A stretch of DNA of 64,000 bases from Methylobacterium sp. (GCA_020252645.1 JADCCN010000010.1:100250-164249); one strand, 5' to 3'. Shown: positions 42,620-52,286, counted from the first letter of the stretch. Notes: a model not told the origin generated them from the sequence alone. Numbers and translations: made by a program.

Positions 42620-43636
42620 ATGAAGAAAATTCTGATGACGGTCGCCGCTGGCGCGGCCCTTGCGGTGACCGCAAGCGCGGCTTCGGCGCAGACCCTCAAC
42701 CAGGTCAAGCAACGCGGCGTTCTGCAATGCGGCTCGAATACCGGCCTCGCCGGCTTCGGCCAGCCGGATGCCCAGGGCAACTGGACGGGCCTTGACGTCG
42801 ATTATTGCCGCGCAGTGGCGGCGGCGATCTTCAACGACCCCGGCAAGGTGAAGTTCGTTCCCCTCTCCGCGAAGGACCGCTTCACGGCGCTCCAGTCGGG
42901 TGAAGTCGATCTGCTCGTGCGCAACACCACCTGGACTCTCTCGCGCGATACCTCGCTCGGCCTCGAATTCTCGGTCGTGAACTACTATGACGGCCAGGGC
43001 TTCATGGTGCGCAAGAAGCTCAACGTGAAGTCGGCGATGGACCTTTCGGGCGCCTCGGTTTGCTCGCAGCAGGGCACGACGACCGAACTGAACCTCGCCG
43101 ACTTCTTCCGCGCCAACAAGCTGAAGTACGAGCCGGTGATCTTCGCCACCTCCGACGAGACCATCAAGGCCTATGATGCCGGCCGCTGCGACGTGTTCAC
43201 CACGGATTCCTCCGGCCTCTACGCGGAGCGCCTGAAGCTCACGAACCCGGATGACCACATGATCCTGCCGGAAATCATCTCCAGGGAGCCGCTCGGCCCG
43301 TCCGTCCGCCAGGGCGATGCTCAGTGGAACGACCTCGTGAAGTGGACCCATTTCGCGATGGTGAACGCCGAGGAGCTCGGCGTCTCCAGGGCCAATGTCG
43401 ACGAGCAGCTGAAATCCTCCAACCCGGAAATCAGGCGCCTGCTTGGCGTCGAAGGCAAGTTCGGCGACATGCTCGGACTGACCGATGACTGGGCCTACCG
43501 GATCATCAAGCACGTGGGCAATTACGGCGAGGTGTTCGAGAAGAACGTCGGCCAGGGTTCGCGCCTGAAGATCAACCGCGGTGTGAACGCGCTGTGGAAC
43601 AAGGGCGGCCTGCAATATGCCCCGCCGATCCGCTGA
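42620..43636 (+). CDS. aapJ: General L-amino acid ABC transporter, periplasmic binding protein
   Basis: 338 residues from ATG 42620 (GGGGAG upstream); the earlier track start is not supported. Signal peptide MKKILMTVAAGAALAVTASAASA, then QTLNQVKQRGVLQCGSNTGLAGFG, the opening of AapJ/BztA. FTALQSGEVDLLVRNTTWTLSRDTSLGLEFSVVNYYDGQGFMV is the family signature. It captures a broad range of L-amino acids in the periplasm for AapQMP. The gene is separated from aapQ by 313 structured bases, a usual device for making more binding protein than permease. Confidence 0.96.
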   Translation: MKKILMTVAAGAALAVTASAASAQTLNQVKQRGVLQCGSNTGLAGFGQPDAQGNWTGLDVDYCRAVAAAIFNDPGKVKFVPLSAKDRFTALQSGEVDLLVRNTTWTLSRDTSLGLEFSVVNYYDGQGFMVRKKLNVKSAMDLSGASVCSQQGTTTELNLADFFRANKLKYEPVIFATSDETIKAYDAGRCDVFTTDSSGLYAERLKLTNPDDHMILPEIISREPLGPSVRQGDAQWNDLVKWTHFAMVNAEELGVSRANVDEQLKSSNPEIRRLLGVEGKFGDMLGLTDDWAYRIIKHVGNYGEVFEKNVGQGSRLKINRGVNALWNKGGLQYAPPIR

Positions 43637-43652
43637 GCGGGTTCGATGATCA

Positions 43653-43679
43653 GGGGGCGCCCCGAGCGTGGGTGCCCCC
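43653..43679 (+). promoter_or_regulatory. Stem-loop after aapJ (first of an array)
   Basis: GGGGGCGCCC, loop CGAGCGT, GGGTGCCCCC: a 10-bp stem with one G-U pair, followed by GATTTTC. It begins 16 bases after the aapJ stop. It is likely a transcript-stabilising or attenuating hairpin. Confidence 0.75.
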
Positions 43680-43698
43680 GATTTTCGCGGATCCGCAG

Positions 43699-43930
43699 AC
43701 CGGGCGCGCCGCTCTTGCGCCCGGTGATTTCCGGATGTGCCCCGGACGTCAGCCGTGAGGCGAGGATCGGCGAAACAAGGCCGCTGACATTCCGGGGTGC
43801 CCCCTTGGGCGGGAGCATCCGGCGTCCCATCACGGTTTCGGGAGAACCGTGACAACCGACGCCGGAACGCGGATGCGTGGTCGGGGTCGGCGCCCCCTGT
43901 GGCGCCGGATCGATGGCAGGGAGAGCCATC
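43699..43930 (+). promoter_or_regulatory. Array of further stem-loops in the aapJ-aapQ spacer
   Basis: ACCGGGCGC/GCGCCCGGT at 43699-43725 (9 bp); TCCGG/CCGGA at 43730-43746; GTCAGC/GCTGAC at 43748-43788; TCCGGCGTC/GACGCCGGA at 43818-43866 enclosing CACGGTT/AACCGTG at 43831-43851; CGGCGCC/GGCGCCG at 43888-43907; GATGGC/GCCATC at 43912-43930. The last ends about 20 bases before the aapQ GTG. No ORF fits here. A regulated or processed RNA segment is likely. Confidence 0.65.
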
Positions 43931-43949
43931 GCCTTGGGGAGTGATATCC

Positions 43950-45152
43950 GTGGCTGTTCAAGACGCCTCGGCGACCCGTCTGGCTGACAAGCCGCCGAAG
44001 GTCGCGTTCTGGAACGATCCCGTCAAGCGGGGTTACCTGTTTCAGGCCATTCTGTTTCTGGTCGTCGCCTTCCTCATCTACGAGGCTGCGGCGAACGCCA
44101 TCGAGAACATGCGCAAGCAGAACATCGCCTCCGGGTTTGGTTTCTGGAACGTGACGGCAGGCTTCGATATCGGCCAGCGGCTGATCGAATACTCGAACAC
44201 CTCGACCTATGGCCGCGCCTTCTGGGTGGGCCTGCTGAACACCCTGCTGGTGGCGTCGATCGGCATCGTGCTGGCGACGTTTCTCGGCTTCGTGATCGGC
44301 ATCGCGCGCCTGTCGAGGAACTGGCTCGTGCAGAAAATCGCGACGGTCTATGTCGAGCTGATCCGCAACACGCCTTTGCTGCTGCAATTGCTCTTCTGGT
44401 ATAATGCCGTGTTGAAGGCCTTGCCGGAAGTGCGCAACAGCGCGGCCTTGCCGGGCGGATCTTTCCTGAACAATCGCGGCCTGTTCATGCCCGATCCCAC
44501 CTTCGGCGAGAATTTCCGCTTCGTGGTGCTGGCCTTCGTGCTGGGCGTGATCGGCTGCTTCATCTATGGCCGCTGGGCGAAGAAGCGGCAGGATGAAACC
44601 GGCGCGCAGGCCCATTATCTGCCGGTGGCGATCGGGCTGATCCTCCTGCTGCCGCTGCTGGTCTATTTCCTGGCTGGCCAGCCAATGACGCTGACCTATC
44701 CCAATCTCGGCCGCTTCAACATCCAGGGCGGATTGCAGATCTTCCCGGAATTCGTGGCGCTGGTTGTCGGCCTCGTGATCTACACCGCGGCCTTCATCGC
44801 GGAAGTGGTGCGCGCGGGCATCCAGGCGGTGAGCAGGGGGCAGACGGAAGCTTCCTACGCGCTCGGCCTCAAGCCGGGACCGACGCTGGATCTCGTGGTG
44901 ATCCCCCAGGCGATGCGGGTGATCATCCCGCCGCTGACCTCGCAATACCTGAACCTCACGAAGAACTCCTCGCTCGCGGTGGCGATCGGCTACCCGGATC
45001 TGGTGCAGGTCTTCACCGGCACGGTGCTGAACCAGACCGGCCAGGCGGTGGAGGTGATCGCGATCACCATGCTCGTCTATCTCACGATCAGCCTTTCGAC
45101 CTCGCTGCTGATGAACTGGTACAACAGCCGCAAGGCGCTGGTGGAACGCTGA
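43950..45152 (+). CDS. aapQ: General L-amino acid ABC transporter permease AapQ
   Basis: 400 residues from GTG 43950 (GGGGAG about 8 bases upstream); GTG 43941 is the alternative. Eight or so hydrophobic segments. The polar amino-acid permease motifs are NTLLVASIGIVLATFLGFVIGIARLS and the EAA-like loop ASYALGLKPGPTLDLVVIPQAMRVIIPPL. IRNTPLLLQLLFWY is the conserved loop. One of two inner-membrane permeases for the transporter. Confidence 0.95.
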   Translation: MAVQDASATRLADKPPKVAFWNDPVKRGYLFQAILFLVVAFLIYEAAANAIENMRKQNIASGFGFWNVTAGFDIGQRLIEYSNTSTYGRAFWVGLLNTLLVASIGIVLATFLGFVIGIARLSRNWLVQKIATVYVELIRNTPLLLQLLFWYNAVLKALPEVRNSAALPGGSFLNNRGLFMPDPTFGENFRFVVLAFVLGVIGCFIYGRWAKKRQDETGAQAHYLPVAIGLILLLPLLVYFLAGQPMTLTYPNLGRFNIQGGLQIFPEFVALVVGLVIYTAAFIAEVVRAGIQAVSRGQTEASYALGLKPGPTLDLVVIPQAMRVIIPPLTSQYLNLTKNSSLAVAIGYPDLVQVFTGTVLNQTGQAVEVIAITMLVYLTISLSTSLLMNWYNSRKALVER

Positions 45153-45162
45153 GGAGGGTGCC

Positions 45163-46323
45163 ATGTCAGGAACTGCAACTTCCCCCGCCCAATCCGTCGC
45201 CTTCGTCCGTGCGACACCGGCGCAGGTCCTGCCGCCGCCCGCCAGCATGGTGGGCGTGGTGGGCTGGATGCGCCAGAACCTGTTCTCCTCGCCGGCGAAC
45301 ACGGTTCTGACGCTGGCCATGGCCCTGCTGACGCTCTGGGTCCTGCCTGGCTTCATCAGCTTCCTGATCACCGATGCGGTCTGGAGCGGCGCGGATCGCG
45401 AGGCCTGCATCGCCAGGAATGGCGTTGTGCCCGGCGCGTGCTGGGCTTTCGTGCGCGACCGCCTCAACTTCTTCATCTACGGCTTCTACCCGATCGACCA
45501 GCGCTGGCGGGTGGACCTGTTCTTCCTGCTCGGCGCGATCGGCGTGGCATGGATGCTCTGGCAGAAGGCCCCGCGCCGCGACATCGGCTTCTACTACTTT
45601 GTCCTGGTGCTGCCGATCGTGTCGTTCTTCCTGCTGAGCGGCTCGTCCATCCTGGGTCTTGCGCCGGTGGATACCGCCCGCTGGGGCGGCCTGATGGTCA
45701 CGCTGGTGGTTGCGGGCGTCGGCATCGTCGCTTCGCTCCCGCTCGGCATCCTGCTCGCCCTGGGGCGCCGCTCGAAGCTGCCGGTGGTGAAATTCTTCTC
45801 GGTTCTGTTCATCGAGTTCGTGCGGGGCGTGCCGCTCATCACGGTGCTCTTCATGGCGAACACGATGCTGCCTTTGTTCCTGCCGGACGACATCACGGTG
45901 GACAAACTGCTGCGCGCGCTCGTCGGCATCGGCCTCTTCGCCTCCGCCTATATGGCGGAAGTGGTGCGCGCCGGCCTGCAGGCCCTGCCGAAGGGCCAGT
46001 ATGAGGGCGCGATGGCGATGGGCCTCGGCTATTGGCAGATGATGCGTCTCATCATCCTGCCGCAGGCCTTGAAGATCACGATCCCGAACATCGTGAACAC
46101 CTATATCGGCCTGTTCAAGGATACGTCGCTGCTGCTCATCGTCGGCATTTTCGACTTCCTGAAGGCGATCGAGACCGCCCGCGTCGACCCGCAATGGGCC
46201 GCACCCACCACCTCGGCGACCGGCTATGCCTTCGCCGCGATCGTGTATTTCATCTTCTGCTACGGGATGGCCGTCTATGCGCGCTCGATGGAGCGCCGGC
46301 TCTCCGTGGGCGACAAGAGGTAA
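45163..46323 (+). CDS. aapM: General L-amino acid ABC transporter permease AapM
   Basis: 386 residues, 10 bases after aap[28 protein letters not shown] opens the protein, and the EAA loop is [52 protein letters not shown] is conserved in AapM/BztC. It pairs with AapQ to form the membrane channel. ATPase gene follows by 11 bases. Confidence 0.95.
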   Translation: MSGTATSPAQSVAFVRATPAQVLPPPASMVGVVGWMRQNLFSSPANTVLTLAMALLTLWVLPGFISFLITDAVWSGADREACIARNGVVPGACWAFVRDRLNFFIYGFYPIDQRWRVDLFFLLGAIGVAWMLWQKAPRRDIGFYYFVLVLPIVSFFLLSGSSILGLAPVDTARWGGLMVTLVVAGVGIVASLPLGILLALGRRSKLPVVKFFSVLFIEFVRGVPLITVLFMANTMLPLFLPDDITVDKLLRALVGIGLFASAYMAEVVRAGLQALPKGQYEGAMAMGLGYWQMMRLIILPQALKITIPNIVNTYIGLFKDTSLLLIVGIFDFLKAIETARVDPQWAAPTTSATGYAFAAIVYFIFCYGMAVYARSMERRLSVGDKR

Positions 46324-46334
46324 GGAGCACCCTG

Positions 46335-47105
<771 letters not shown>

Positions 47106-47122
47106 GGTGCGGCAGAGACAGG

Positions 47123-47148
47123 AAAAGGCGCCGGAAGGCGCCTTTTTT
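47123..47148 (+). terminator. Rho-independent terminator of the aap operon
   Basis: AAAAGGCGCC-GGAA-GGCGCCTTTTTT: 6-bp GC stem plus A-T pairs, GGAA loop and a six-T run, 18 bases after the aapP stop. Because of the symmetry it may also stop transcription of the convergent VOC gene. Confidence 0.95.
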
Positions 47149-47164
47149 GCACGGCAAAGCGGCG

Positions 47165-47530
47165 TCACATCGCGGGTGAAAAAACCCGCAACCGATGGCC
47201 GTCAGGATCGGCGGCGGTGAAGGTAAAGCCGAAATCCATCTTCTGCGGCTCCTGCAGGATCGTGAGCCCCTGTGCCGCCCATTCCTTGTGCCGAGCCGAA
47301 ACGGTCGCATCATCCGCGACGGCGAAAGCAAGCTCGCTGCCGCCTGGCCGATCCGCTTTGGGCTCCACGCCGTCACGACCCCACAGGCCCAGCATCACGC
47401 CACTCTCGAGCGGAAACATCGCGAAGCTGGGCGAAGCTTCTGCCGGCGCCTTGCCGAGAAGCGATTGATAGAAGCTGGCGCTGCGGGCGGCATCCTCGAC
47501 GTAGAGCAGGACAAAGTTCGGGTCAGTCAT
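47165..47530 (-). CDS. VOC family protein (PhnB/glyoxalase-like)
   Basis: 121 residues forming two beta-alpha-beta-beta-beta units: FVLLYVEDAARSASFYQSLLGKAP at the start and FTFTAADPDGHRLRVFSPAM at the end (D-P-D-G-x-x-L signature). Members are dioxygenases, lyases, resistance proteins or simple binders; the metal-ligand pattern here does not settle which. Convergent with aapP. Confidence 0.82.
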   Translation of the reverse strand: MTDPNFVLLYVEDAARSASFYQSLLGKAPAEASPSFAMFPLESGVMLGLWGRDGVEPKADRPGGSELAFAVADDATVSARHKEWAAQGLTILQEPQKMDFGFTFTAADPDGHRLRVFSPAM

Positions 47531-47784
47531 GGCTTTCTTCTCCTCGGTTCACCGCTGTGCGGCAAGACGGAAGTTAGACGGGCGTCCTGACAAAAAGTGT
47601 CAGGAATGATTTTTGGCCAATCCGCTTCCCGAGCGTGACAACCCGGCGGACGGGTCCGTTGCGGGTGCATGAAGCGCGCGCCGCATAGGCCGCCATCCGC
47701 GACATATCCGCCCGGGGGGCTATCGCCCGAGGGGCGCTAGCATCATAATGCGATTGGTGAAATCTGCATCGGAGGGGGAAACCG

Positions 47785-48405
47785 GTGCCTGCTCTCGACT
47801 TTGCCCGTGCGGCATTGCCGACCTTCTTTACTCTGCTGGCGCTGGTTTACATCACGCGCATGGCAGGCACGGAAGCGCGTTCCGGTTTGTCGCTCGGCGC
47901 GGGTTCCCGGCCGGGCTCGGTGCAGCATGTCACGCATTCGCTGTTCCGAACCCTGCGCCTTGCCGTTTGGGGCGTGACCATCATCCGCGTGCCATTTCCG
48001 CAATTCGATGCGCAGATCGGCGTCTTCCCGGCGCTGATGCAGCCGGTCATCGTCCTCTCCGGCCTCGCCTTGCTGCTGGCCGGCTTCACGCTCTGCTCGT
48101 ATGTCCATCACTACATGGCAAGCGACTGGCGCTCGGGCGTGGACGAGCGCGCGGAGACGAGCCTTATCACCTCCGGCCCCTTTGCACGGCTGCGGCACCC
48201 CATGTTTCTGGGCGTGGTGATCTCGCAACTGGGCCTGTTCCTCGCGATGCCTTCGGTGTTCTCGCTCATCTGCCTTGCTGCGGGCATGGTCGCGGTGATC
48301 GCGCAGGCCCGCTTCGAGGAAAAGGAACTGGCCCGCCGGTTCGGTGAGCCCTATCTCGACTATCTCGCGCTGACTCCGGGCTGGATTCCCCGCAAGGGCG
48401 CGTAG
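47785..48405 (+). CDS. Isoprenylcysteine carboxylmethyltransferase-like membrane methyltransferase
   Basis: 206 residues from GTG 47785 (GGAGGGGG upstream). Four or five hydrophobic segments and the ICMT/PEMT signature near the C terminus: TSGPFARLRHPMFLG and ARFEEKELARRFGEPYLDY. The R-H-P and the E-E motifs bind SAM. Bacterial members methylate unknown lipid or protein targets. Stands alone. Confidence 0.83.
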   Translation: MPALDFARAALPTFFTLLALVYITRMAGTEARSGLSLGAGSRPGSVQHVTHSLFRTLRLAVWGVTIIRVPFPQFDAQIGVFPALMQPVIVLSGLALLLAGFTLCSYVHHYMASDWRSGVDERAETSLITSGPFARLRHPMFLGVVISQLGLFLAMPSVFSLICLAAGMVAVIAQARFEEKELARRFGEPYLDYLALTPGWIPRKGA

Positions 48406-48461
48406 ATCTTTCTCCGTTCACTTTCTTGATGTGAACCGGAATCACTTCGCCTGAAACTGCT

Positions 48462-49319
48462 TCAGTCGGCTCCCGTCGCGACCGGCAAATCCTCGCGCGC
48501 GCCCCATTCTGCCCAGGACCCGTCATAGATCGCCTGAACCTCCACGCCCGCGCGGCTCATCGCCATGGCGATGATGGCCGCCGAGACGCCCGACCCGCAG
48601 GAGCAGACGACCGGCCTCGACGGATCGATCCCGCTCTCGGCCATCGCGGCGCGGATTTCCTCCGGCGATTTCAGCGCGCCGGAACGTGTGACGACATCGA
48701 AGGGCAGGTTCAGGCTGCCGGGCATATGGCCCGCGCGAACGCCGGGCCGGGGCTCCGGCGCTTCGCCCCGGAAGCGCGGGGCGGGGCGGGCATCGACGAT
48801 CTGCGCCGAACCACTCGCCAGCGCGGCCTGGACATCGGCCAAAGCCGCGACCATGCCGCGATCCAGCTTCGCGCGGAAGGTCGCGGGGGCGGGGCTTGGA
48901 ATGCCGCTCTCCAGCGGGCGGTTCTCCGCCTTCCACGCCGGCAGACCGCCTTCGAGAATACGCACATCGCGCGCGCCATAGATGCGGAACATGAAGGCCA
49001 CGCGCGGTGCGGTGAAGAGGCCGAGCTGGTCATAGACCACGATCGTATCGCTCTCGGAAATACCCAGCGCCCCGGCATCGCGCGCGAAATGCTCCGCCGT
49101 GGGCAGCATGTGCGGCAAGCCGGAGGAGAAATCCGCCACCGTATCGATGTTGAAGAACACCGCGCCCGGAAGATGCGCCTCGGCATATTCCTTCGGCCCG
49201 CTGCGGCCCGTGGGCGGCAGGTGCCAGCTTCCATCCACCAGCTTCACCTCGGGCCGGTGATGGTTCTCGGCGAGCCAAGCCGTGGAAACGAAGGGGATAT
49301 CGGCGAAGAGATTGGGCAT
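48462..49319 (-). CDS. sseA: 3-mercaptopyruvate sulfurtransferase
   Basis: 285 residues, two rhodanese domains. The catalytic cysteine is in VVCSCGSGVSAAI (CGSGVSA, close to the CG[S/T]GVTA of mercaptopyruvate enzymes). VDGSWHLPPTGRSGPKEYAEAHLPGAVFFNID is the usual N-terminal part. Transfers sulfur from 3-mercaptopyruvate to a thiol or cyanide acceptor. The tautomerase gene lies 10 bases upstream on the same strand, suggesting an operon. Confidence 0.92.
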   Translation of the reverse strand: MPNLFADIPFVSTAWLAENHHRPEVKLVDGSWHLPPTGRSGPKEYAEAHLPGAVFFNIDTVADFSSGLPHMLPTAEHFARDAGALGISESDTIVVYDQLGLFTAPRVAFMFRIYGARDVRILEGGLPAWKAENRPLESGIPSPAPATFRAKLDRGMVAALADVQAALASGSAQIVDARPAPRFRGEAPEPRPGVRAGHMPGSLNLPFDVVTRSGALKSPEEIRAAMAESGIDPSRPVVCSCGSGVSAAIIAMAMSRAGVEVQAIYDGSWAEWGAREDLPVATGAD

Positions 49320-49329
49320 GGTTGGAGCC

Positions 49330-49719
49330 TCACAGTCCCAGGACAGTCTTGACGGAGCCCGTTTCGCTGAACGACCAGTCGATGGCCCGATTTTCGACCA
49401 GAAAGACGATCGAGTTACGTGGTTCGAACCCGATTTCCCGCAGCCGCTGCCGGATGTTCTTGTAGAATTCTTCCTTCTGCTCGTCGCTGCGTCCGGCGAG
49501 CAGTGTCACCTGCAGGATAATCGTGCCATCAGGGTCACGCGTCCCGAGAAAGGTCGGATGGAGGATCATGTCCTCGGGTGCGTGGCGGATGATGAGGCAG
49601 AAATCATCATCCGGGTTGACCGCGCAGGCCTCGACCAGCGCTGCATGCAGCTGATGGTTGATCGCCCGGCACGTGGCCGGGGGGAGAGAGGCCGGAACGT
49701 GGATCGTGTTGAACGGCAT
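49330..49719 (-). CDS. Tautomerase family protein
   Basis: 129 residues. Starts MPFNTIHVP; Pro2 would be the catalytic base after Met removal. The middle IIRHAPEDMILHPTFLG and LQVTLLAGRSDEQKEEFYKNIRQRL fit the Tautomerase_2 type. Chemistry is keto-enol tautomerisation or hydrolytic dehalogenation of small acids. Located 10 bases upstream of sseA, hence probably co-transcribed. Confidence 0.82.
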   Translation of the reverse strand: MPFNTIHVPASLPPATCRAINHQLHAALVEACAVNPDDDFCLIIRHAPEDMILHPTFLGTRDPDGTIILQVTLLAGRSDEQKEEFYKNIRQRLREIGFEPRNSIVFLVENRAIDWSFSETGSVKTVLGL

Positions 49720-49766
49720 GGAATCCTCCGAAGTTGAACAGAAGAACGTCGCGGCAAACGCGCATT

Positions 49767-50531
49767 TCAGGCAAAGGCGATCCGCACGCGGCGGTTCAGC
49801 TTGCCCTTTTTTTCGATGGCGGTGACGGCCATCCGGCCGATTTCGCCGGTTCGCCGCACATGCGTGCCGCCACAGGGCTGCAGATCGAGCGGTTTCTCAC
49901 CGATCCCCGCGATTTCCACGAGCCGCACCGTGCCCGTGCCGCGCGGCGGCTGCACGGACATGGTCTTCACCAGCCCCGGATTGGCGTCGAGCTCGGCCTC
50001 GGTGATGAGCCGGTCGGTCACGGCGGAATCGGTGGCGATCAGCCGGTTGAGCTCGGCCTCGATCGCCTCGCGGTCGAGCCCCGCCTCCGGGATGTCGAAA
50101 TCCAGCCGGCCGTCATCAGGGTTCACCGCGCCACCGGTCACGGGGTAGGGCAGCACCACCGAGAGCAGGTGCAGGGCGGTGTGCACCCGCATCAGGCGGT
50201 GGCGGCGCTCCCAGTCGAGCGTGAGCCGCACCTTCTGCCCTGCGAGGCCGGCCGCAACGCCCGGCGGCAGCATGTGACCGATCCGCGTCTTGGCGGGATC
50301 GAGGAAGCGCACTTCCGTGATCGGCAGCGCCTCACCGGTGGAAAGCGTGATGCTCCCGTGGTCCGCCGGCTGGCCGCCGGAGGCTGCGTAGAAGAGCGCT
50401 TTATCGAGGATGAGGAAATCACCCGCGGCGCCCAATGCCGTCGCCTCTGCTTCCCGTGCATAGGCATCGTCGCGGAAGATCATCCGTGCCGCGGGGAATG
50501 TGGAAGTGATTTCTGTCGGTTCGGGAATCAT
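49767..50531 (-). CDS. alaX: Alanyl-tRNA editing protein AlaX
   Basis: 254 residues from ATG 50531 (35 codons after the track start; ATG 50546 also possible). Zinc motifs H-T-A-L-H in RVHTALHLLS and C-G-G-T-H in DLQPCGGTHVRRTGEIG are those of the AlaRS editing domain. It clears mischarged Ser- or Gly-tRNA-Ala in trans. The insert after the first half and the C-terminal KGKLNRRVRIAFA are typical of AlaX-M/L proteins. Confidence 0.9.
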   Translation of the reverse strand: MIPEPTEITSTFPAARMIFRDDAYAREAEATALGAAGDFLILDKALFYAASGGQPADHGSITLSTGEALPITEVRFLDPAKTRIGHMLPPGVAAGLAGQKVRLTLDWERRHRLMRVHTALHLLSVVLPYPVTGGAVNPDDGRLDFDIPEAGLDREAIEAELNRLIATDSAVTDRLITEAELDANPGLVKTMSVQPPRGTGTVRLVEIAGIGEKPLDLQPCGGTHVRRTGEIGRMAVTAIEKKGKLNRRVRIAFA

Positions 50532-50706
50532 GGAAGAAGCTCGCATGGCCTCACGGGCCGTTCTGGTCGGGGCACAAGGCATGGCATGGCAGCCGCCTGC
50601 GGCGCAAGCATCGGCCGGGGCGAGTTGCCGCAGCACGGCGTGGTCGCTGCGTCAATCGGCGGAATTGAGTGGGAAAAGCCTGAAAGGCAGCATCAAGGCG
50701 TGATTG

Positions 50707-50734
50707 TGATCCAGCGCTAAAGATCTCGCGTAAT
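50707..50734 (+). promoter_or_regulatory. Sigma-E (ECF11)-like promoter candidate
   Basis: TGATCC, an 18-base spacer, then TAAT. This matches the layout recalled for Rhodobacter sphaeroides RpoE promoters (TGATCC, about 18 bases, TAAG) except for the last base. It lies about 45 bases before the ChrR-like start. It would link this gene to a photooxidative stress regulon, if a sigma factor of that type exists in this genome. Confidence 0.5.
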
Positions 50735-50779
50735 CCATCATAACCGGATCGATTTAAAATTTGCTTGGAGTGAATCGGC

Positions 50780-51451
50780 TTGAACCAGCATATGCCATCG
50801 CAACCGCGGGGTTCCGCCATGGACACGCTGCTCGCGGCTTACGCGGCTGGCGGCCTGCCGAAATCCCTGCATGCCCTGGTTGGCTCGCATCTCGAGCTCA
50901 ACCCGGATAGCCGCGTCTATGTGCATGCGCTTGAAACCGCGCTTGCTTCTTCCGTGGACGAGAGCGAGCCCGTGATCGTGAAAAACCGCCTTGCGCGGCT
51001 CGACGAGATCTTCTCGGTCGAGCCGGTGAAAAGCCGGGTGAGCGGTGATCACGTCTCCGACACCCCCCTGTCGGATGAGCCGAGGGCCTTGCGCCATTTC
51101 CTCGGCCGGAGCATCGATTCCCTGGAATTCCGCACGGTCCTGCCGGGCGTGAAGGAATGCCACATCGAGACCGATGATGGTACCACGGCCATTCTCTATC
51201 GCATCCGCGGGGGCAAGAAGATGCCCCAGCACACGCATGAGGGCTCGGAAGTGACCTTGGTCATTCGCGGCGCTTTCCGCGATGAATCCGGTTATTACGG
51301 CCGCGGGGCGGTTGCGATCACCGATGAGGATATCGACCATATGCCGGTTGCGGTCGAGGGTGAGGAATGCCTCTGCTTTGCGGTGACGGATGCGCCCTTG
51401 CGCCTCACCGGGCCCATCGGGAAATATCTCAACCGTTTCATCCGGCATTGA
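50780..51451 (+). CDS. ChrR-family cupin protein lacking the zinc cysteines
   Basis: 223 residues from the TTG at 50780 (GGAG 9 bases upstream; ATG 50792 possible). The N-terminal LLAAYAAGGLPKSLHALVGSHLELNPDS aligns with the anti-sigma domain of ChrR, in which a His-x3-Cys-x2-Cys zinc site is formed. Here His37 is kept but the cysteine positions are Asn41 and Ser44. The C-terminal half is a ChrR cupin (MPQHTHEGSEVTLVIRGAF). It probably no longer binds zinc as ChrR does. No sigma factor gene is adjacent. The SDR gene follows by 4 bases. Confidence 0.85.
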   Translation: MNQHMPSQPRGSAMDTLLAAYAAGGLPKSLHALVGSHLELNPDSRVYVHALETALASSVDESEPVIVKNRLARLDEIFSVEPVKSRVSGDHVSDTPLSDEPRALRHFLGRSIDSLEFRTVLPGVKECHIETDDGTTAILYRIRGGKKMPQHTHEGSEVTLVIRGAFRDESGYYGRGAVAITDEDIDHMPVAVEGEECLCFAVTDAPLRLTGPIGKYLNRFIRH

Positions 51452-51455
51452 CGCC

Positions 51456-52235
51456 GTGAGCGTGCCCCGGCCCCAGAAACCCTCGGATGGTCTGTTCTGG
51501 ATCACCGGAGCGAGCTCCGGCATCGGGCGCGAACTGGCGCTCGAATGCGTTCGCCGGGGCTGGCGCGTGGTCGCAACCGCCCGTCGCGCGGAAGAGCTGG
51601 AGGCCCTGGCCCGCTCGTCGCCCGTGCCGAACGCGATCATTCCCGCGCCCTGCGATGTGACCGACGAAACCGCCATGCGCGCTTTGGTGGCGGAGGTCGA
51701 GGCAAGACACGGCAGGATTGCCCGCGCCTTTCTCAATGCCGGCGTGTTCTATCCGGTGGAGATCGAGCCTTTCGATACCGCGAAGTATCACAAGAGCTTC
51801 GCGGTCAATCTCGGCGGCGTCGTCAATGCGCTGGGCGCAATCGTGCCGGGCATGCTCGTGCATGGCGGGCAGATCGCGGTCAATGCCAGCGTTGCGGGCT
51901 ATACCGGCATGCCGACTTCGGGGGCCTATGGCGCCACGAAGGCCGGCCTGATCAACATGATCGAAAGCCTGAAATTCGATGGCGACCGGCGTGGAATCCT
52001 GTTCCAGCTCGTCAATCCCGGTTTCGTGGAAACGCCGGCAACGGCGCAGAACGCCTTCGAGATGCCCTTTCTGATGCCCGTAGACGAGGCGGCGCGGCGC
52101 ATCGCCGATGGCCTCGATGACGGGCGCTTCGAGATCTTCTTCCCGCGCCGGTTCGCCTGGCAGCTCAAGTTTCTCGCGATCCTGCCCTATCGCGTCTATT
52201 TCTGGATCATGAAGCGCTCGACCGGCGCGCATTGA
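51456..52235 (+). CDS. Short-chain dehydrogenase/reductase
   Basis: 259 residues from GTG 51456, 4 bases after the ChrR-like stop. Rossmann motif ITGASSGIGRELALECV, active-site Ser in NASVAGYTG and Tyr-x3-Lys in SGAYGATKAGL. NAG in LNAGVF. Oxidoreductase of the SDR type, substrate unknown. The C-terminal segment (RFAWQLKFLAILPYRVYFWIM) is amphipathic. SDR genes of this type occur in light-induced clusters with photolyase and CFA-type genes. Confidence 0.9.
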   Translation: MSVPRPQKPSDGLFWITGASSGIGRELALECVRRGWRVVATARRAEELEALARSSPVPNAIIPAPCDVTDETAMRALVAEVEARHGRIARAFLNAGVFYPVEIEPFDTAKYHKSFAVNLGGVVNALGAIVPGMLVHGGQIAVNASVAGYTGMPTSGAYGATKAGLINMIESLKFDGDRRGILFQLVNPGFVETPATAQNAFEMPFLMPVDEAARRIADGLDDGRFEIFFPRRFAWQLKFLAILPYRVYFWIMKRSTGAH

Positions 52236-52286
52236 GGGCTGCGCCAGGGGCGCCGCTCTGGCAGGGCAATCGTCCGCCCACCTGCC

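Noticed and set aside
43830-45476. 548-codon minus-strand ORF antisense to aapQ
   Set aside because: Shadow of aapQ/aapM, rich in Arg, Gln and His, no motif.
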